DNA of 64,000 nt from VYDC01 sp963667515 (GTDB lineage Bacteria; Chloroflexota; Dehalococcoidia; UBA2979). A model generated the notes under the pieces. The model ran no database searches. It worked only from the letters and a program-made list of their open reading frames with translations, and was not told where the DNA came from. Where the stretch lies: assembly GCA_963667515.2 (NCBI GenBank), contig CAXXXY010000006.1:186001-250000 (forward strand), given 5' to 3'. Of this stretch, positions 1 through 7,580 are shown in pieces. Each line of letters begins with the position of its first letter. Position 1 is the first letter of the stretch. The position numbers were made by a program, and so were the translations under genes.

Positions 1-79
1 ACGCGTCGAAGTCGGTCAGGATCGCCCAGACGCGGGCGGGCGGTGCGTCGATCTCGATCTCGGAGCGAAGCTCGCGCAT
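1..79 (-). CDS. SRPBCC (START-like) domain protein, N-terminal fragment
   Basis: Reading leftward from an ATG at 79 gives MRELRSEIEIDAPPARVW and runs off the window edge after about 26 residues. The pattern of an opening beta strand, then E-I-D-A-P-P-A-R-V-W-x-I-L-T-D-F, is typical of polyketide-cyclase/SRPBCC proteins, which bind hydrophobic ligands in a helix-grip fold. A GGAGG ribosome-binding site lies about 6 nt upstream of the ATG. The gene sits just downstream of the glycosyltransferase on the same strand, 37 bp apart. Only the first strand and start of the first helix are visible, so ligand and role cannot be stated. Confidence 0.75.
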   Translation of the reverse strand, partial: MRELRSEIEIDAPPARVWAILTDFDA

Positions 80-116
80 GGGGTGCCTCCCTCGCTGGCG
101 CGCGCGGGCCGCGAGT

Positions 117-1109
117 CTAGCGCGCCGGGGGCGGCGCGGGCGGGAGCGTGGGCGGGGCAGCCCCGCAGCGGTAGACGCCGCGCCGACGGTCGAGGGGCTG
201 GCGAAGCCCCGCGAGGAAGCCGCGCAGCAGGTGCGCCGACCGCCCCGCCCCCGTGGGGCGGCCCCGCCGCGCGAGGCTCGCCGCGACCGTGCCGAGGTCG
301 CCCGCCACCACGCGCCCCAGCCGCGCCAGCTCCCGCGGCTCGCCCAGCCGCAGCTCCTTCGCGAGGATCGCGCCGCGGGCGTAGCGGGCGCCGCGCACCA
401 GCTCGGCGGCGACGCCCCCGGCCAGCGGGCGCGCGCCCCAGTGCGTCACCACGCACGCCGGCTCGTAGAGCACGGCGAAGCCGGCGCGCAGGGCGCGGTG
501 CTGGAGATCGGTGTCCTCGCCCGTGATGAAGCGCCCGCCCGGCCCGAGGCACGGGTCGAACGGACCGACGCGCCGGAAGAGCTCGGCGCGCGCCGCCATG
601 TCGCCGCCGGCCGGCGCGCCCGCCGAGTCGTCGAAGCCCATCGCGTGCCGGCCGTGCAGCCGGCGGCGCTCCACCGGCTCGAAGGCGGGCGTGAAGGACT
701 CGGCGGGGTCGTGCGGGGCAGCGCGCAGCACGCCGAAGAGCAGCCCCGCGCCGGGCTCAGCGTCGAGGGCGCGCTCCAGCTCGGCGAGCCAGTCCGGCGC
801 CGCCGTGCAGTCGTCGTCGGTGAAAGCGAGCAGCTCGCCGCGCGCCCGCGCCAGCGCGGCGTTCAGCGCGCGCGACTTGCCGCGCTCGGCGTCGCCCATG
901 TAGACGAGGCGCGCGTCGCCCGCCGCCTCGACCACGCCCCGCGCGGCATCGCCCTCGCCCTGGTCGACGACGATCAGCTCGAACGAGGGGTGCTGGCACG
1001 CGAGGATCGAGGCGACGGCGCGGGCCAGCGCCTCCGGCCGATCGCGCGTCGCGACGATCACCGAGACGCGTGGCGCCTCGCCGCCGGCCGCGCCCGTCGA
1101 GCTCTGCAT
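117..1109 (-). CDS. Family 2 glycosyltransferase (GT-A fold)
   Basis: 330 residues. The N-terminal domain opens with V-S-V-I-V-A-T-R-D-R-P (about residues 15-25), the nucleotide-sugar-binding start of GT2 enzymes. F-T-D-D-D-C at about residue 94 is the DxD metal/UDP site, and G-E-D-T-D-L around residue 200 fits the ED catalytic-base region. No membrane helix is obvious, so it probably works at the cytoplasmic face on a lipid or protein acceptor. The C-terminal tail is Arg/Pro-rich and low-complexity. It is divergent from ffh, and a possible -10 (TATGAG on the minus strand) lies near 1140-1145. The acceptor and sugar cannot be deduced. Confidence 0.88.
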   Translation of the reverse strand: MQSSTGAAGGEAPRVSVIVATRDRPEALARAVASILACQHPSFELIVVDQGEGDAARGVVEAAGDARLVYMGDAERGKSRALNAALARARGELLAFTDDDCTAAPDWLAELERALDAEPGAGLLFGVLRAAPHDPAESFTPAFEPVERRRLHGRHAMGFDDSAGAPAGGDMAARAELFRRVGPFDPCLGPGGRFITGEDTDLQHRALRAGFAVLYEPACVVTHWGARPLAGGVAAELVRGARYARGAILAKELRLGEPRELARLGRVVAGDLGTVAASLARRGRPTGAGRSAHLLRGFLAGLRQPLDRRRGVYRCGAAPPTLPPAPPPAR

Positions 1110-1268
1110 CGCGCCCCTCGCTCACGCCCGCCCGCGTCACTCATACACCAGCGCGCCGACGCGAGGGAGAGGGGGCAGAGCCCCAGCGTGGCGGGACGGG
1201 ATGGCTCTCTCGGCGGGCGGCGCGGGCAGCCCCCGCAGACCGCCGCTGCCGGCGCGGCGACGAGCTAC

Positions 1269-1274
1269 TACACT
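1269..1274 (+). promoter_or_regulatory. Putative -10 box for leaderless ffh
   Basis: TACACT lies 7 nt before the chosen ATG of ffh (1282). There is no Shine-Dalgarno sequence between the box and the start codon. The geometry matches leaderless transcription, and the same arrangement recurs before several other genes in this window. Confidence 0.5.
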
Positions 1275-1281
1275 CGACGGC

Positions 1282-2616
1282 ATGCTGGACACGCTGTCGG
1301 AGAGCCTGGGGCGCACGCTGGGGCGGCTGCGCCGGGGCGGCCGCATCACCGAGGAGCAGCTGGACGAGGCGCTGCGTGAGGTGCGCGTCGGGCTGCTGGA
1401 GGCGGACGTCCACTTCGGGGTCGTGCGCGACTTCATCGCCCGCGTGCGCGAGCGCGCGCTGGGCCAGGAGGTGCTGCGCTCGCTGACCCCCGGCCAGCAG
1501 GTCGTCGGCATCGTGAACGAGGAGCTGACGCGCGTGCTCGGCGGCGACGCCGAGGAGCTGCGCCGCGCCGAGAAGAAGCCCTCCATCTACCTGCTCGTCG
1601 GCGGCAAGGGCTCGGGCAAGACCACGCTGGCGGCGCGGCTGGGGCTGCACCTGCGAAGCCGCGGCGAGAAGCCGCTGCTGGTCGCTACCGACTTCGAGCG
1701 CGTCGCCGCCACGGAGCAGCTGCAGGCGCTGGGGGCACAGGCCGACCTCCCCGTCTACGCCGAGCAGCAGGCGGCGCCCGCCGTCGAGGTCGCAAAGCGC
1801 GCGCGCGCCGAGGCGAAGCGCTCGGGCGCCACGGCCGTTGTCGTCGACACGCGTGGCGGCGTCGAGCTCGACGACGACCTCGCCGACGAGCTGATCGACC
1901 TCGCCGACGCGATCGACCCGACCGAGGTACTGATCGTCGTGGACGCGATGACGGGCCAGTCCGCCGTCGAGCTCGCGCACGAGTTCCACGAGACGCTCGA
2001 GGGCACGGGCATCGTCGTCACCAAGGTCGACTCCGACACCCGCGGCGGCGTCGTGCTCTCCGTCCGCGAGGTCACGGGGCTGCCCGTCAAGTTCATCACC
2101 ACCGGCGAGCGGCTGGAGGCGCTGGAGCAGTTCCACCCGGACCGCTTCGCCTCGCGCGTGCTGGGGATGGGCGACGTCGTCACGCTCGTCGAGCGCGCCA
2201 AGGAGACGATCGGCGAGCGCGACGCCAAGGAGGTGGCGCGGCGTGTCACCAGCGGCGAGTTCGACCTGCAGGACTTCCTCGACCAGATGCAGCAGGTGAA
2301 GCAGATGGGCTCGATCAGCGGGCTGCTGGAGATGATGCCGGGGATGTCCGGGATGAAGCAGCAGCTCGGCGCGCAGCTGGACGACAGCCACTTCGCGAAG
2401 AGCGAGGCGATCATCCACTCGATGACGCCCGCGGAGCGCCGGCGGCCGGAGATCCTCGACGGATCGCGGCGCCGGCGGGTGGCCGCCGGCTCCGGCACGA
2501 CGCCCGCCGAGGTGAACCGCCTCTTGAATCAGTTCAAAGAAGCGAAGAAACTCATGCAGGCCATGACCGGCGGCGGCCGCGGCGGCGGATCGCTCCGGCG
2601 GCTCTTCGGAATGTAG
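1282..2616 (+). CDS. ffh: Signal recognition particle protein Ffh (divergent GTPase motifs)
   Basis: 444 residues from ATG 1282, start M-L-D-T-L-S-E-S-L-G-R-T-L. An upstream in-frame ATG at 1201 exists but adds non-conserved sequence. N domain, then Ras-like G domain, then Met-rich M domain with the S-R-R-R-R-V-A-A-G-S-G RNA-binding helix near the C-terminus. Ffh binds 4.5S RNA and signal peptides and docks with FtsY at the membrane. The G motifs are unusual: G1 reads G-G-K-G-S-G-K-T-T, G2 has D-F-E-R-V-A-A where RPAA is expected, and G3 reads D-T-R-G-G in place of DTAGR. G4 (TKVD) is intact. The locus (ffh-rpsP-khpA-rimM) is canonical, so this is probably the housekeeping Ffh. Confidence 0.95.
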   Translation: MLDTLSESLGRTLGRLRRGGRITEEQLDEALREVRVGLLEADVHFGVVRDFIARVRERALGQEVLRSLTPGQQVVGIVNEELTRVLGGDAEELRRAEKKPSIYLLVGGKGSGKTTLAARLGLHLRSRGEKPLLVATDFERVAATEQLQALGAQADLPVYAEQQAAPAVEVAKRARAEAKRSGATAVVVDTRGGVELDDDLADELIDLADAIDPTEVLIVVDAMTGQSAVELAHEFHETLEGTGIVVTKVDSDTRGGVVLSVREVTGLPVKFITTGERLEALEQFHPDRFASRVLGMGDVVTLVERAKETIGERDAKEVARRVTSGEFDLQDFLDQMQQVKQMGSISGLLEMMPGMSGMKQQLGAQLDDSHFAKSEAIIHSMTPAERRRPEILDGSRRRRVAAGSGTTPAEVNRLLNQFKEAKKLMQAMTGGGRGGGSLRRLFGM

Positions 2617-2649
2617 ATTCCCCGTCTGCGCTGCTCGCGCGTCTCGGGG

Positions 2650-2667
2650 CCCCGCGTCATAGCGGGG
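2650..2667 (+). promoter_or_regulatory. Hairpin between ffh and rpsP
   Basis: CCCCGC, 6-nt loop GTCATA, GCGGGG: a perfect 6-bp stem in the 94-bp gap between ffh and rpsP. There is no U tract, so it may be an attenuator, a processing site or a leader structure of the rpsP operon rather than a strong terminator. Confidence 0.4.
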
Positions 2668-2710
2668 GTCGCCCGATCGGCGGCGCGGCGCGGGCGAAGT
2701 GGAGGTCGGC

Positions 2711-3139
2711 GTGCTCAGGATTCGACTGCGGCGAACGGGGCGGAGCAAGGCGCCGTCGTACCGCGTGGTGGTGGCCCACGGCCCCGACCCGCGCGACGGC
2801 GACTTCGTGGAGGTGGTGGGGCACTACAACCCCGCGGCCACGCCCAAGACGCTCGACCTCAAGGAGGAGCGCATCAAGCACTGGCTCTCGGTGGGGGCGA
2901 AGCCCTCGGAGACGGTGCACCGCCTGCTGCACTCGCGCGGGCTGATCGAGGCGGCGCCGCGGGTGCGCCTCACCAAGCCCTCGCGCGCCGAGGTGGAGGC
3001 GGCGGAGGCGGCGGAGGCCGCGGCCCGCGCCGAGGCCGAGGCGGCCGAGGCAGCGGCTGCGGCCGAGAGCGCAGCAGCGGCGGAGGCGGCGGCGAGCGAG
3101 GCCGCCGACGGCGACGGCCCCGAGAAGGCGGAGGGCTAG
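2711..3139 (+). CDS. rpsP: 30S ribosomal protein bS16
   Basis: GTG start at 2711 gives V-L-R-I-R-L-R-R-T-G, the standard S16 beginning, with a GGAGG site 5 nt upstream (2701-2705). An earlier in-frame GTG at 2699 adds M-E-V-G that is not family-like. The core (residues 1-90) holds G-H-Y-N-P and the K-x-W-x-x-x-G-A-x-P-S-x-T-V segment, which bind 16S rRNA. The protein is 142 residues, against about 80-90 for most S16. The extra 50 residues are an Ala/Glu-rich tail (EAAEAAEAAAR type) likely to form a charged helix. It is 3 bp upstream of khpA in the same operon. Confidence 0.95.
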   Translation: MLRIRLRRTGRSKAPSYRVVVAHGPDPRDGDFVEVVGHYNPAATPKTLDLKEERIKHWLSVGAKPSETVHRLLHSRGLIEAAPRVRLTKPSRAEVEAAEAAEAAARAEAEAAEAAAAAESAAAAEAAASEAADGDGPEKAEG

Positions 3140-3142
3140 CCC

Positions 3143-3370
3143 ATGGGCGCGCTCATCGCCTACCTGGCCCGCGCCATCGCCGAGGAGCCCGACCAGGTCG
3201 AGGTCGAGGAGGTCGTCGAGGGCGATCGCCTCATCATCTACCTGCGCGTCTCCGAGGAGGACAAGGGCCGCATCATCGGCCGCGACGGCCGCGTCGCGAA
3301 CGCGATGCGCTCGCTGCTGCACGTCGCGTCGATGCGCGCCGGGGTCGATGCCTCGCTCTCGATCGACTAG
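3143..3370 (+). CDS. khpA: KH-domain RNA-binding protein KhpA
   Basis: 75 residues, a single type-II KH domain. The GxxG loop is visible as G-R-I-I-G-R-D-G-R-V at about residues 44-53, usual form G-x-x-I-G-K-x-G. The size matches KhpA (YlqC), a small RNA chaperone that pairs with KhpB and is encoded between rpsP and rimM in many Gram-positive and Chloroflexota genomes. The ATG is 3 nt after the rpsP stop, so translation is coupled. The N-terminus is acidic (E-E-P-D-Q-V-E-V-E-E), as in homologues. Assignment rests on fold motif, length and gene order. Confidence 0.92.
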   Translation: MGALIAYLARAIAEEPDQVEVEEVVEGDRLIIYLRVSEEDKGRIIGRDGRVANAMRSLLHVASMRAGVDASLSID

Positions 3371-3398
3371 CGGCGCGCGCCTCCTGCGACCGATCGCC

Positions 3399-3956
3399 GT
3401 GCCGACCCGCCTCGACGGCGACGACGACCCGCCCGACGACGCCGGCGACAGCGCCGCGAGCGGGCGGGTCACGGTGGGGCGCGTGAACTCGCCGTGGGGG
3501 CTCGCGGGCCACGTCAGGGTCACGCCCCACACCTCGAACCCGGAGCGCTTCGCGGTCGGCGCCGAGCTGCTCGTCGACGGCGTGCCGCGCCGCGTGGAGG
3601 CGATGATTGCGCCGCGCGGCTACCCGGTCGTCCGCTTCTCGGGCATCGCGGGGCGCGAGGGCGCCGAGACGCTGCGCGGCGCCGCGATCGAGATCGAGGC
3701 GGACGAGCTGCCCGAGCCCCCCGAGGGCGCGCACTACGTCCACGATGTGCTGGGGCTCGCCGTGGTCACGACCGCGGGCGAGCGCGTCGGCGAGCTCGTC
3801 GATGTGCTCGTCACCGGCGCCAACGACGTCTACGTCGTGCGGCGCGAGGGCGAGCGCGACGCGCTCATCCCCGCGACGGCCGAGGTGGTGCGCGAGGTCG
3901 ACCTCGCCGGCCGCCGCCTCGTGATCGAGCCGCTCGCCGGGCTGCTGGACGGCTAG
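3399..3956 (+). CDS. rimM: 16S rRNA processing protein RimM
   Basis: The conserved N-terminal RimM domain begins R-V-T-V-G-R-V-N-S-P-W-G-L-A-G-H-V-R-V, and the PRC-barrel follows with Y-V-H-D-V-L-G-L and the C-terminal segment A-L-I-P-A-T-A-E-V-V-R. RimM assists 30S head assembly by binding uS19. The start is uncertain. GTG 3399 follows the khpA stop by 28 nt; an ATG at 3348 in the same frame would overlap khpA by 23 nt. The residues ahead of the conserved domain are acidic and probably disordered. It is the last gene of the ffh-rpsP-khpA-rimM cluster. The trmD that often follows is absent here. Confidence 0.92.
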   Translation: MPTRLDGDDDPPDDAGDSAASGRVTVGRVNSPWGLAGHVRVTPHTSNPERFAVGAELLVDGVPRRVEAMIAPRGYPVVRFSGIAGREGAETLRGAAIEIEADELPEPPEGAHYVHDVLGLAVVTTAGERVGELVDVLVTGANDVYVVRREGERDALIPATAEVVREVDLAGRRLVIEPLAGLLDG

Positions 3957-4286
3957 CACCCGCCCTCGGCAGCCCGCGCCTCGTCGGGACGCCCCACCTC
4001 GCCTCCCCCGCCCGCCCTCCGGCCGCATCGCCGCGCGCCGACGATCGAGGGGTGGGGAGGCTGCCGATGCAGCGAGCCGCCGACGACGGCGACGCCGCCG
4101 AGCGCGCCGGCGGGCGCGCGCACACGAGCGTGCCGGGCCGCGACGCGGACCGCGGCGCCGCCGCTTGCGGCTCCGCGCAACCGCGAGGCGACGCGGGACG
4201 CGGACGGGGAGCGCGCCACCGTCGCGACGGGCGGGCGCTTCGCCGCCTGGCTGCGGCGGAACGCCGAGCCGCTGGGCGCCTACGCC
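3957..4286. other. Gap between rimM and the membrane protein gene
   Basis: 330 bp without a gene I can defend. The reading frame of the following gene stays open far upstream, giving a low-complexity, Arg/Ala-rich extension with no ATG. Part of this stretch may therefore code for a soluble N-terminal tail starting from a rare codon. I see no clear promoter or hairpin. Confidence 0.3.
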
Positions 4287-5723
4287 GTGGTGCTGGCGCT
4301 CCTGCTCGCGGTCGGCTGGTACTCGAGCGCCCACCTCGCGATGAACAACGGCGACGGCACCGCGCGTGTCTCGCAGGCCTTCAACGCGGTCTTCAGCCGC
4401 GACCCGCACCTCGGCACGCTGTCGCTGATCTGGCCGCCGATCCCGGCGCTCGTCGACATCCCGCTGGTCGTGGCGCTGCGGCCGTTCGGGCAGGAGCTGG
4501 CCGCGGGCGCCGTGATGGGCGCCCTCTTCGGGGCGGCCGCGGTGGTGCTGCTCTACCAGACGCTGCGCGAGGTGGGGGCGGGGCGGCTGCTGGCGGCGGC
4601 GCTGGCGGCGGCCTTCCTCACGCAGCCGCACCTCTACCAGTCGGCGGCGGCGGGCCTCTCCGAGGCGCCCTTCGCGGCGTTCCTGCCGGCCTCGCTGCTG
4701 GCGTGGCTGCGCTGGCTGCGCACGGAGCACGACTCGCTGCTCGCGATCGCCGGGATCGCGGCGGCCGCGGCGCTGATGTCGCGCTACGAGGCGGTGTTCT
4801 GGATGGGCGCGATGGCGCTCGCCACGCTGCTGATCCTGCTGCGGCGCGTGCCGTGGACGCACCTGAGCATCGGTCGTGCGCCCGTCGAGCGAGGGCGCAT
4901 CCTCGGCGCGCTGGTCACGCAGCTCTCGCCGTTCGTCTTCGTGGCGGTGCTGTGGCTCTGGGTGAACGTGCTGATCAAGGGCGATCCGCTGTTCTTCCTG
5001 ACGGGGCCCGGATCCACCCGCACCGCGCCCGACACCGCGCATGTCCTGGGCACGGCGTACGCCGGCACGCTGCCGCCGTGGGTGCGCTACTGGTACTGGG
5101 TGGTGCCGATGGGGATGGTGCTCGCCGCGTACGCCATCGCGCGGGTGCCGGCGCCGCGTGTGCGCGTCGCGCTCGCGGTGGGCGCGCTCGCGCTCGCGGT
5201 GCTGCCCAACGTGCGCGTGGCGCTCGACAGCTACGACGCCTACCCGCAGAGCCACGAGCAACGGCTGGCGAACGCGCTGCTGACCACGCCCGACCTCGCC
5301 GACGTCGCCTCGCGCCGCGCCTCCGTCGTCGAGTACCGCGCGGTCGCCGAGGGCGTGGCGCGACTGGCGCCCGCGGGGGCGCTGGTGCTGCTGGACGTGG
5401 TCGGGCCGGGCGGCCCGATCCCCGTCTTCGCGCGCCACCCCGAGCGCTACGTCACGACCACCGATCGCGACTTCGAGGCGGCCTTCCTCTTTGAGCCGTG
5501 GGCCAGCGTCGAGTATGTGCTGGTGCCGCAGCCGAGCTTCGACCGGCTGCACCGCTCCCTGCTGCTGCAGGCGCACGACGGCCTGTGGGAGGGCGAGCTG
5601 CCGTGGGCGGAGCTGGTGGAGGAGCTGCCGGGCACCACGCGCTGGCGGCTCTTCCGCATCCGCCCGGAGCACGCGCCGGCCCCGAGCGACGGCGCGGAGA
5701 CGGCGGCGGCGCTGCCGCGCTGA
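4287..5723 (+). CDS. Polytopic membrane protein, glycosyltransferase-39/ArnT-like
   Basis: 478 residues. Hydrophobic helices alternate with short loops over residues 1-330 (for example V-V-L-A-L-L-L-A-V-G-W at the start, then A-A-A-A-L-M-S-R-Y-E and A-L-A-V-G-A-L-A-L-A-V). A hydrophilic domain of about 140 residues follows at the C-terminus. The first extracytoplasmic loop carries N-N-G-D-G-T-A-R-V, reminiscent of the DE/DG motif in dolichyl-phosphate-sugar-dependent glycosyltransferases (GT39/GT83), and R-Y-E sits in a later loop. It may transfer a lipid-linked sugar outside the cell. The start is uncertain (GTG 4287; the frame is open upstream). It stands alone, ahead of tRNA-Ala. Confidence 0.7.
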   Translation: MVLALLLAVGWYSSAHLAMNNGDGTARVSQAFNAVFSRDPHLGTLSLIWPPIPALVDIPLVVALRPFGQELAAGAVMGALFGAAAVVLLYQTLREVGAGRLLAAALAAAFLTQPHLYQSAAAGLSEAPFAAFLPASLLAWLRWLRTEHDSLLAIAGIAAAAALMSRYEAVFWMGAMALATLLILLRRVPWTHLSIGRAPVERGRILGALVTQLSPFVFVAVLWLWVNVLIKGDPLFFLTGPGSTRTAPDTAHVLGTAYAGTLPPWVRYWYWVVPMGMVLAAYAIARVPAPRVRVALAVGALALAVLPNVRVALDSYDAYPQSHEQRLANALLTTPDLADVASRRASVVEYRAVAEGVARLAPAGALVLLDVVGPGGPIPVFARHPERYVTTTDRDFEAAFLFEPWASVEYVLVPQPSFDRLHRSLLLQAHDGLWEGELPWAELVEELPGTTRWRLFRIRPEHAPAPSDGAETAAALPR

Positions 5724-5731
5724 GCCCCCGA

Positions 5732-5761
5732 TTGCCGCTCGCGGAGGGCGCTCCCTATACT
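5732..5761 (+). promoter_or_regulatory. Promoter of tRNA-Ala
   Basis: TTGCCG (5732-5737), 18-bp spacer, TATACT (5756-5761). Transcription should start near 5768, about 14 nt before the tRNA. This is one of the cleanest sigma70-type promoters in the window. Confidence 0.75.
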
Positions 5762-5781
5762 CGGGTCGCTTCGCATCCGGT

Positions 5782-5857
5782 GGGGACGTAGCTCAGCTGG
5801 TAGAGCGCCGCGTTCGCAATGCGGAGGCCGGGGGTTCGAGTCCCCCCGTCTCCACCA
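5782..5857 (+). tRNA. tRNA-Ala (anticodon CGC)
   Basis: 76 nt including an encoded CCA. The acceptor stem GGGGACG pairs with CGTCTCC, with one G-T wobble. The D arm has GCTCAGCTGGTAGAGC, the anticodon stem CCGCG/TGCGG holds loop TTCGCAA (anticodon CGC, codon GCG), and the T arm has GGTTCGAGTCC. GCG is a heavily used Ala codon in these genes, so a dedicated CGC tRNA fits the genome. Confidence 0.97.
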
Positions 5858-5899
5858 CCGGATCGCCCCCGCCCCGCCGAGCGGAGCCCTCCCGGGTCC

Positions 5900-6032
5900 G
5901 GCAAGACGCCCGCCGAGCCCTCTCGCCCGCCGCCCGCCACGCCCGAAAACCGGCGCGGCGCCGAGCAGGAGCGGCAGCCCCTAGGGTCCAGCGGAACGCT
6001 GGCGGCAGCCCGTGGGTCGAGCGGAACGCTCG
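5900..6032 (+). repeat. Intergenic hairpin repeat, locus 1
   Basis: Contains a segment GGCAAGACGC...CTCTCGCCCGCCGCC (5900-5934) also found near 44647, then GGAGCGGCAGCCCCTAGGGT and two hairpins. The first is CCAGCG-GAA-CGCTGG (5988-6002), the second CGAGCG-GAA-CGCTCG (6018-6032). The outer stem base pairs differ between the two hairpins but remain complementary. It lies between tRNA-Ala and the 3' end of the minus-strand acyl-CoA dehydrogenase gene. Confidence 0.7.
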
Positions 6033-6036
6033 CTGG

Positions 6037-7278
6037 TCAGCCGCGCGGGAGGCCGAGGCCGCGCGTGGCGACGATGTTGCGCTGGATCTCGCGCGTGCCG
6101 CCCGCGATCGACGACGAGATCGTATCCACCGAGTTCTGCGTGAAGCGGCCGTCCAGCGGCGCGTAGGGCGGCACGCCCGCGGGGTTCGACCACAGCGTCG
6201 CGTAGACCCCGAAGGCCTTCATCCCCGTCTGCTGGAACTCCTGCGAGAACGTCGAGCCGAAGGCCGAGGACATCGACGCCTCGTAGTTGGGGATCTGGCC
6301 CGCCATCTGCTGCGAGATGATGCGGAACGAGAACTGCGCCATCACCTCGGTCTCTACGTGGTGCTGCGCGATCTTCTGCCGCACGGAGTCGAGGTCGAGG
6401 ACGCGCGAGCGTCGGCGCCCCTCCTCGCTCGCGACGTAGCCGACGAGCTGCTGCACGCTCTTGCGCTGCGCCACCGCGCCGCCGACGTTCGAGCGCTCGT
6501 TGTCGAGCAGCGTCATCGCCACGTACCAGCCGCGGTTCTCCTCGCCGATGCGGTGGGAGACCGGGACGCGCACGTCCTCGTAAAACGACTCGTTGGTGCG
6601 GTGCTCCCAGCCGCCCGAGAGCAGCGGGCGGATGTCGACGCCCGGGGTGTCGAGCGGAAGCAGCACGAAGGAGATGCCGCGGTGCTTGGGCGCCTCGGTG
6701 TCGGTGCGCACGAGCATGAAGAGCCAGTTCGCCATGTGGCCCATCGAGGTCCAGATCTTCTGCCCGGTGATCACGTAGTCGTCGCCGTCGTGGATCGCGC
6801 GCGTGGAGAGCGAGGCGAGGTCGGAGCCCGCCCCCGGCTCGGAGTAGCCCTGCGCCCACGCCATCTCGCCGGAGAGCGTCGGCGGGAGGAAGCGCCGCTT
6901 CTGCTCCTCCGTGCCGTGCACCATGATCGTCGGCCCGAGCATCTGCACGCCCGGCCCGCCGACCACGGGCACGCGGGCCTCCGCGAACTCCTGGTTGAGG
7001 ATGAACTGCTCGGCGGCCGTCAGGCCGGCGCCGCCGTACTCCGGCGGCCAGTGCGGCGCGCCCCAGCCGCGCTCGGCCAGCGTCTCCGCCCACTGGCGGG
7101 CCGCGCCGCTCGCCTCTGCGTCGCCGCAGACGAGGTCGAACTGCCAGCTCTCGTAGCGCGGCCCCGGCCCCCACTCCGCTTCGGCGAGTCGCCGGTAGAA
7201 GTCCGGCAGCCGCTCGCCGATGAAGTCGCGCACCCGGCCGCGGAACTCCGCCTGCTCCGCGCTGTCAGACCAGTCCAT
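6037..7278 (-). CDS. Acyl-CoA dehydrogenase family protein
   Basis: 413 residues from the ATG at 7278 (M-D-W-S-D-S-A-E-Q-A-E-F), with a GGGAG site 8 nt upstream. The track frame extends upstream only through a tandem repeat. Three-domain ACAD layout: N-terminal helices, beta domain with A-Q-G-Y-S-E-P-G-A-G-S-D-L-A-S-L (about residues 140-155) and W-T-S-M-G-H for FAD contacts, and a C-terminal helical domain ending G-G-T-R-E-I-Q-R-N-I-V-A. It oxidises an acyl-CoA to an enoyl-CoA, passing electrons to ETF. The sequence resembles the FadE proteins of sterol and branched-acid breakdown; the actual substrate is unknown. It is transcribed away from the APH-like gene across the 12-bp repeat. Confidence 0.92.
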   Translation of the reverse strand: MDWSDSAEQAEFRGRVRDFIGERLPDFYRRLAEAEWGPGPRYESWQFDLVCGDAEASGAARQWAETLAERGWGAPHWPPEYGGAGLTAAEQFILNQEFAEARVPVVGGPGVQMLGPTIMVHGTEEQKRRFLPPTLSGEMAWAQGYSEPGAGSDLASLSTRAIHDGDDYVITGQKIWTSMGHMANWLFMLVRTDTEAPKHRGISFVLLPLDTPGVDIRPLLSGGWEHRTNESFYEDVRVPVSHRIGEENRGWYVAMTLLDNERSNVGGAVAQRKSVQQLVGYVASEEGRRRSRVLDLDSVRQKIAQHHVETEVMAQFSFRIISQQMAGQIPNYEASMSSAFGSTFSQEFQQTGMKAFGVYATLWSNPAGVPPYAPLDGRFTQNSVDTISSSIAGGTREIQRNIVATRGLGLPRG

Positions 7279-7403
7279 TCGGTCGCTCCCTCGCGGGCCA
7301 GTCCCTCTGTTCGCTCCGCGCGGGCCAGGACGCTCCCCCGGTCGCGACGCTTCGCGCTCCCGCCGGCGCAGCCTAGCGCACCGTCGGGGCCCCCGCCTCG
7401 GGT

Positions 7404-7508
7404 GGCGTCGAGCGCGGCGTCGAGCGCGGCGTCGAGCGCGGCGTCGAGCGCGGCGTCGAGCGCGGCGTCGAGCGCGGCGTCGAGCGCGGCGTCGAGCGCG
7501 GCGTCGAG
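7404..7508. repeat. 12-bp tandem repeat, about 8.75 copies
   Basis: GGCGTCGAGCGC is repeated head to tail eight times without a mismatch from 7404 to 7499. A final partial copy ends at 7508. It lies between two divergent genes, only a few bases before the TACCAT -10 box of the kinase gene. All six frames stay open, which creates long spurious ORFs (SAAS, RRRA or STPR repeats) that are not genes. Confidence 0.95.
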
Positions 7509-7580
7509 GTGGGTCTACCATGGTGTGCGTGGCGCAGCGCCCGTGTGGGATCGGGCGCCGAGGCGTGGAGGTCGGGGGCG

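Noticed and set aside
3273..5672. 799-codon open frame on the minus strand
   Set aside because: It is Arg/His/Gln-rich shadow coding opposite rimM and the membrane protein gene, typical of very high GC DNA; the plus-strand frames have clear family motifs.
7404..7508. CRISPR array
   Set aside because: The units are 12 bp, directly contiguous and without spacers; it is a simple tandem repeat.
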